A stretch of DNA of 64,000 bases. Source: Candidatus Babela massiliensis (lineage in GTDB: Bacteria; Babelota; Babeliae; Babelales; Babelaceae). This document shows, piece after piece, positions 60,084 to 64,000 of this stretch (its first letter is position 1; the number at the start of each line of letters is the position of its first letter). The notes beneath the pieces are model-generated. The model searched no databases and had not been told where the DNA came from. It saw only the letters and a program-made list of their open reading frames with translations. The stretch spans positions 1-64,000 of the forward strand of contig NC_023003.1 of assembly GCF_000513475.1 (NCBI RefSeq), written 5' to 3'. Both the position numbers and the translations under genes were made by a program.

Positions 60084-61442
60084 ATGCAAAAGAAAATTTT
60101 GCAAGATCGAGCTTCAGCTATTGCTGAGAAAATGCTTGGGCGAACTTTACCATGTAGTATAGAGGCAGAGAGATCTGTTTTAGGCTCGCTGTTGCTTTAT
60201 GATGGACAGTTTCAATTAATATCAGAGTTTTTGATCTCTAATGATTTTTATTTGCCTTCAAACAAAATTATTTATGAAGCAATGACCGAGCTTGCAAAAA
60301 GAAATCAACGTATTGATTTGATAACTTTGCAGGATGAGCTTGAAAAGACTGGTAAGTTAAATGAAATAGGAGGAGTGGTATATCTTCTATCTTTGCAGGA
60401 AGATATACCTGCTATAGGTCTTATTGAGCAACATGCAAGGCTTATAAAAGAAAAAGCTGTATTAAGAGATTTAATATCTTCTGCTACTCAAATTATATCT
60501 AATTGTTATTCTCAAAATGATAAAGATATAGATGCTGTTCTTGATGATGCTGAGCGTGTAATTTTTAATATATCTCAAAAAAGAGTTCAGCAAAGTTTTG
60601 TTCAATTAAATATCTGGCTGAAAAAGACATTTAAACATTTATCAGACATTAGATCTCATAAGGGGTTGACTGGGATTCCTACCGGGTATAAAAAATTAAA
60701 CGATATGACTTCAGGATTTCAGAATGGAGATTTTGTAGTATTAGCCGCACGACCTTCTATGGGTAAAACCGCTTTGGCATTAAGTTTTGCCAGAAATGCA
60801 TTTGTAAGTGATTTAAGTGTTGGTTTTTTTTCTTTAGAAATGTCTGCTGAGCAGTTAATTTTACGTCTCTTGTCATCTGAATCTGGTGTTTCGCATCATA
60901 AAATTAGAAATGCTATGGTTAATTCTGATGAATGGATTTCTTTGACGCATGTTGCTGCTAAATTGGCCAATTCTAAATTGTTTATTGATGATACTGCTAT
61001 GCAAAGTATAATGGATATAAGAACTAAGGCGCGTAAACTTAAGATGGAACATGGTTTAAATTTTTTGGTAATCGATTATTTGCAGCTAATTCATGGGCAG
61101 CAGAAATACGAAAATAGGCATCAAGAAGTTTCTGCTATATCACGTTCATTAAAAGCTCTAGCTAAAGAGCTTAATATACCAATAGTTGCTTTGTCCCAGT
61201 TGTCAAGAGCGGTTGATAGTAGAGTGGATAAGCGCCCTATGTTATCTGATTTAAGAGAATCAGGAGCAATAGAGCAAGATGCTGATGTTATCTTGTTTTT
61301 ATATAGAGATAAAGTCTATAATCCTGATACAGAAGATCCTAATATGGCAGAGCTTATTATAGGAAAGCAAAGAAATGGGCCTACTGGCATTGTGTATTTA
61401 AATTATCAGAATGATCTTACTTTATTTCAAGATCCCGAGTAA
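60084..61442 (+). CDS. dnaB: Replicative DNA helicase DnaB
   Basis: Hexameric helicase of the replication fork. N-terminal primase-binding domain (CSIEAERSVLGSLLLYD...), then RecA-like ATPase with Walker A ARPSMGKTALAL, IDYLQLIHG as Walker B, VALSQLSRAVDSRVDKRP and the C-terminal LRESGAIEQDADVILFLYR. Length 452 residues is typical; no intein. AAGG lies upstream of the start; the ATG follows the rplI stop by 11 bases. Confidence 0.97.
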   Translation: MQKKILQDRASAIAEKMLGRTLPCSIEAERSVLGSLLLYDGQFQLISEFLISNDFYLPSNKIIYEAMTELAKRNQRIDLITLQDELEKTGKLNEIGGVVYLLSLQEDIPAIGLIEQHARLIKEKAVLRDLISSATQIISNCYSQNDKDIDAVLDDAERVIFNISQKRVQQSFVQLNIWLKKTFKHLSDIRSHKGLTGIPTGYKKLNDMTSGFQNGDFVVLAARPSMGKTALALSFARNAFVSDLSVGFFSLEMSAEQLILRLLSSESGVSHHKIRNAMVNSDEWISLTHVAAKLANSKLFIDDTAMQSIMDIRTKARKLKMEHGLNFLVIDYLQLIHGQQKYENRHQEVSAISRSLKALAKELNIPIVALSQLSRAVDSRVDKRPMLSDLRESGAIEQDADVILFLYRDKVYNPDTEDPNMAELIIGKQRNGPTGIVYLNYQNDLTLFQDPE

Positions 61443-61456
61443 TTAGAGAGATTAAG

Positions 61457-61936
61457 GTGCGAGTAATAGGAATAGATTTAGGATTTGTAACCACAGGTTT
61501 TAGTATTGTTGAAAAACGAGAAGGTAAGATTTTTTTACTTGACTCCGGGTTGCTTTCTATGTCTTCTTCTCAGTCTGTATCTTATCGTATTGGTTGCTTT
61601 TATGATTTTTTTGATCAAAAGTTAATCGAAGGACAAATTCAAGTTATATCTTTAGAGACGCCTTTTTTAGGTAAGAATGTTCAATCATTTTTAAAGTTAG
61701 GATATTTAAGAGGATTATTATACTTGCTTGCTAATAAGCATAATCTTGATATTTTAGAATTTTCGCCTCGAGAGGTTAAATTATCTATTACTGGTTTTGG
61801 CGGAGCAGAGAAAGATCAAATAGCGCGTGTTCTTATGCGCCTTTTTCCGGGTCTTCAGATGCCTAAGAAGTTGGATTTGACTGATGCTATGGCTGTTTCA
61901 TTATGTGGTCTTTGGAACAGTTCTTTTAAAAAATAA
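61457..61936 (+). CDS. ruvC: Holliday junction resolvase RuvC
   Basis: GTG start with a weak AAGG overlap. RuvC resolves Holliday junctions in RuvABC-mediated recombination. The catalytic acids are in IGIDLG (residue 7), SLETPFLGKN and DLTDAMAVSLC. Length 159 residues is normal. It follows dnaB by 14 bases; rplI-dnaB-ruvC probably form one transcript. Confidence 0.95.
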   Translation: MRVIGIDLGFVTTGFSIVEKREGKIFLLDSGLLSMSSSQSVSYRIGCFYDFFDQKLIEGQIQVISLETPFLGKNVQSFLKLGYLRGLLYLLANKHNLDILEFSPREVKLSITGFGGAEKDQIARVLMRLFPGLQMPKKLDLTDAMAVSLCGLWNSSFKK

Positions 61937-62006
61937 TATCTTTTATATCTTTTTTATTATATTATTATGACGCATAATTTTTATTAATATTTATATATAA
62001 TTATGT

Positions 62007-62059
62007 GAGTGAGGGTGGGTTGTCCTAAAAGTATCTTTATACGAAACCCACCCTCACTC
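62007..62059 (+). terminator. Long GC-rich hairpin after ruvC
   Basis: A 15-bp perfect stem GAGTGAGGGTGGGTT / AACCCACCCTCACTC with a 23-base loop. It has unusually high GC for this DNA but lacks a T-run afterwards, so it may be a terminator with extra structure or another RNA element. Confidence 0.55.
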
Positions 62060-62250
62060 TAATTTTGCAATTAATTATATCTTTATTTTGAAGGATTTGA
62101 TTCTTGATAAAGTTTGTTATATATGCTTAAGTTTTTAACTTTATAAGATTGAATTATATAATATCAAATTTAAGAATAATTTCTGATTGGCTGGTCTGAT
62201 AAATTGAGTTTTAATGAGGAGTAGAAGTTCAAACATTATATGAAATATAT

Positions 62251-62287
62251 AAAAAAAACCATCGCATTGAAGAAATCAATGCGATGG
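62251..62287 (-). terminator. Rho-independent terminator for recF
   Basis: CCATCGCATTGA / TCAATGCGATGG stem with an AGAAA loop. On the minus strand it is followed by a run of eight Ts, exactly as needed to end the dnaN-recF transcript, about 218 bases beyond the recF stop. Confidence 0.85.
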
Positions 62288-62504
62288 AAAAAAGGAGAGT
62301 AGTAATGAAGCCTAATTAAATTAATATAAGTAATATTAAATACTTATATTAATAGTATGGACGAAATTGAAAAAAAGTCAAATTATTTTTTAAAAAATAA
62401 GTATATAGAAGGGGTTTTTTCGAATTCTTGTTACCCATAGTAAATAATAATTGCCAATCTAAGATGAAAATAAAGATAATTTGAGGAGTAAAAACTCCAA
62501 TACT

Positions 62505-63653
62505 TCAGAGGTCAAGTTCGATATATTGACAAGATAAATTTTTATTATTAAGTGTATTATCTATAAAAGAGCGACCCGGAGATGTAACAAAAGTCTGAGA
62601 AGCAATAGTAGGAATAAATGAAAGTATGGCATTAAATTTCTCAGAATCAAAATCTGAAAAAAAATCATCGATTAAAAGTATAGTGTTTTTTGCGTTATCC
62701 TTATTTTTATTAGATAAGGAAATCTGAGCTAATTTTAAAAGCATTAAAATCATCTTTTGCTGTCCACGCGAGGAGAAAGTACGAGAATATTTGTCTTGAA
62801 AAATAATCTTAAAATCGTCAAGATGTGTGCCAAAAAGGGTCTTTTTCCTATTAAGTTCATCTTGAAGTATTGAAGGATATAACTCAATAAATTCTTGAAA
62901 ATTTTGTGCATGAGCAATAAGAGAATAAGGTTGAGCGTATTGATATTTAATATCTAGATTGCAACTAACTTCTCTTGAATTGTCAGATAGATTGATAGTA
63001 TCAAAGATTATTTTAGCTTGTTTGCCTATATTTTCAAGAGCTTGAATGCGCAGTTTTTGAATAGTCTTAGAAAGATCGAACAACTTTTCAGACCAAAGAT
63101 TATAAGATTCTTTATCGAATTTAGAAAACAGCAAAGCATTTCTATTTTCCAATACTCTTTTATATTTAGAAATTAAAGAGATATAACTTGAATCATTGAA
63201 CATGATAGTCTGATCTATAAAATTTCTTCTTAAAAGTGGTCCATCTTGAATTAATTTCAAATCATCAGCAGTAACGGTTACAACTTTAAAAATATTATAA
63301 ATATCTTTAAATGAAGAGATCGGTTTTTGATTCAATTTAACGATACGCTTTAGGTTATTTAAAGTAAAAACTATTTGAAGATTATCAGTATCGGTATGAT
63401 TATCAATAAAAGAAGAAACATGAGAAATGCTAGTACCAATAGAAAAATATTCTGCGTCAAAAAGAGCTAATTCAACTGGTAAATGAGTGCGAAAAGAGCG
63501 CAAGTAAGATGAATAATGAAGGGCCTCTAATATAGAGCTCTTACCGCTACCATTAGGCCCTGTAATAAAAATAATGTCATTTTCAATCCCAAAAGTAAAA
63601 GTTTGAGAATCAAAACATCTAAAATTCTTTAATTTAAGAGAAGTTACTTTCAC
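62505..63653 (-). CDS. recF: DNA replication and repair protein RecF
   Basis: SMC-like ATPase that loads RecA on gapped DNA. Walker A GPNGSGKSSILEALHYSSYL, signature FSSRGQQKMILML and Walker B TILLIDDFFSDFD are all present; 382 residues is typical. The GTG start gives MKVTSLKLKNFRCF, the canonical RecF N-terminus; no strong Shine-Dalgarno precedes it. dnaN ends 11 bases upstream on the same strand, so the two form the usual dnaN-recF operon, here without dnaA. Confidence 0.96.
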   Translation of the reverse strand: MKVTSLKLKNFRCFDSQTFTFGIENDIIFITGPNGSGKSSILEALHYSSYLRSFRTHLPVELALFDAEYFSIGTSISHVSSFIDNHTDTDNLQIVFTLNNLKRIVKLNQKPISSFKDIYNIFKVVTVTADDLKLIQDGPLLRRNFIDQTIMFNDSSYISLISKYKRVLENRNALLFSKFDKESYNLWSEKLFDLSKTIQKLRIQALENIGKQAKIIFDTINLSDNSREVSCNLDIKYQYAQPYSLIAHAQNFQEFIELYPSILQDELNRKKTLFGTHLDDFKIIFQDKYSRTFSSRGQQKMILMLLKLAQISLSNKNKDNAKNTILLIDDFFSDFDSEKFNAILSFIPTIASQTFVTSPGRSFIDNTLNNKNLSCQYIELDL

Positions 63654-63664
63654 GACTACAATAA

Positions 63665-64000
63665 TTAGTTAATAGAAGGTGAAACTGGCATTACCAAGTA
63701 AGTTATCCTATTTTGATCATTCTCATGTTCAAAAATTATAGGACTTAAACTACTTTTTAGATAAAACTGAATTTGCTCATTATTAAAGGCTTGAAGGCCA
63801 TTTAAGAGATATGGAGCAAAAAACTTAATATCTACTTTTAAAGGTAAAGCTTGAGTAAGCGAAATCTGCTCATCAAGTGAACCTACCTCTTTGTTATTAA
63901 TAGCAACTTTTAAAAGTTTATCTTCAAAGTAAAAAGAAGTTGGAACAAATTGTCCTGATAATAAACAGGCCGAGCGCTTTAAAGTCTTCAAAAACATTGA
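63665..64000 (-). CDS. dnaN: DNA polymerase III beta sliding clamp, C-terminal part
   Basis: The visible 111 codons are the third clamp domain ending in NRITYLVMPVSPSIN, close to the conserved YLVMPMRL terminus of DnaN. The gene continues beyond the right edge of the window; the Met near 63997 is internal. DnaN encircles DNA and tethers the polymerase. Partial. Confidence 0.9.
   Translation of the reverse strand, partial: SMFLKTLKRSACLLSGQFVPTSFYFEDKLLKVAINNKEVGSLDEQISLTQALPLKVDIKFFAPYLLNGLQAFNNEQIQFYLKSSLSPIIFEHENDQNRITYLVMPVSPSIN

Larger units (their letters stand above)
61937..62504. other. Non-coding gap between ruvC and recF with two hairpins
   Basis: About 570 bases with no convincing gene, holding the two hairpins listed separately. 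Two tiny open frames (62304-62318 and 62357-62440) are not supported. The part from 62288 to 62504 is probably the 3' untranslated end of the recF transcript. Confidence 0.55.

Noticed and set aside
62304-62318. Four-codon open frame (MKPN) with a good AAGGAG site after a hairpin
   Set aside because: A leader peptide is conceivable, but the hairpin terminates the minus strand and no downstream plus-strand gene exists to regulate.
62357-62440. 27-codon frame starting MDEIEKKSNYF
   Set aside because: No binding site or promoter and lies in the recF 3' region; too short to support.
1-64000. tRNA, rRNA and CRISPR
   Set aside because: No T-loop GTTCGANTC clover-leaf context, rRNA-like sequence or regularly spaced direct repeats were noticed by eye; ankyrin and LRR repeats are coding.

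Overview
The window is very AT-rich bacterial DNA from the replication-initiation region: dnaA lies at the left edge, and dnaB, ruvC, recF and the end of dnaN lie at the right edge. Many genes encode eukaryote-like repeat proteins (ankyrin, leucine-rich, F-box-like) and about half of all proteins carry an N-terminal signal peptide. Together with pseudopilins, a LolC/E-type permease and many small exported proteins, this points to a reduced, double-membraned, host-associated bacterium. The best match to my knowledge is Candidatus Dependentiae (TM6, Babeliae; Babela-like). That placement is inference from gene content; no search was run.

Layout. 0.1-5.3 kb: dnaA (TTG start), two unknown genes and an exported thioredoxin reductase-thioredoxin fusion. 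5.4-11.5 kb: an FtsH-like protein whose zinc-protease motif is HQAGH instead of HEAGH, a neighbouring AAA pseudoenzyme, an exported GNAT acetyltransferase and an ankyrin protein. 11.5-14.6 kb: the C-terminal stub of an M3 oligopeptidase, glycine- or aromatic-rich exported proteins, three tiny exported proteins with a C-x6-C-x7-C cysteine pattern, and a tyrosine recombinase. 14.7-20.8 kb: a third exported AAA protein, a decayed TnpB (IS605-type) element with its right-end hairpin, and a LemA/DUF2207 pair. 21-31.8 kb: F-box-like/ankyrin proteins, a baeRF3-like protein, a second TrxR-Trx fusion, two alpha/beta hydrolases, a 19-cysteine Csp/DUF326-like protein and several small exported or disordered proteins. 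31.9-41 kb: a P1B-like P-type ATPase, an M48 protease, a second glycine-rich protein, a 15-repeat LRR protein, a fourth small cysteine protein and an ankyrin protein. 41-49.3 kb: ABC exporter, pyrophosphatase, truB, two pseudogenes, a basic 55-residue protein, a LolC/E-type permease, an exported aldonolactone-oxidase-like flavoprotein and an Erf-type annealing protein. 49.4-52.8 kb: three ankyrin genes. 53-64 kb: ileS, an exported J-like protein, three pseudopilin-type genes, rplI, dnaB, ruvC, recF and dnaN.

How it fits together. A thin set of information-processing genes (dnaA, dnaB, ruvC, recF, dnaN, rplI, ileS, truB) is interleaved with a large exported arsenal. The ankyrin/F-box-like proteins are plausible host-directed effectors. 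The exported AAA, J-like, M48 and thioredoxin-system proteins suggest an envelope protein-quality-control or remodelling network in which several members have lost textbook catalytic residues. Convergent genes repeatedly share compact bidirectional hairpin terminators. Decay is visible at five places: the M3 stub, TnpB with a stop codon, an ankyrin pseudogene, an internally deleted AAA/PD-(D/E)XK gene and a gene-poor stretch at 3.3-3.8 kb. I saw no rRNA, tRNA or CRISPR array.
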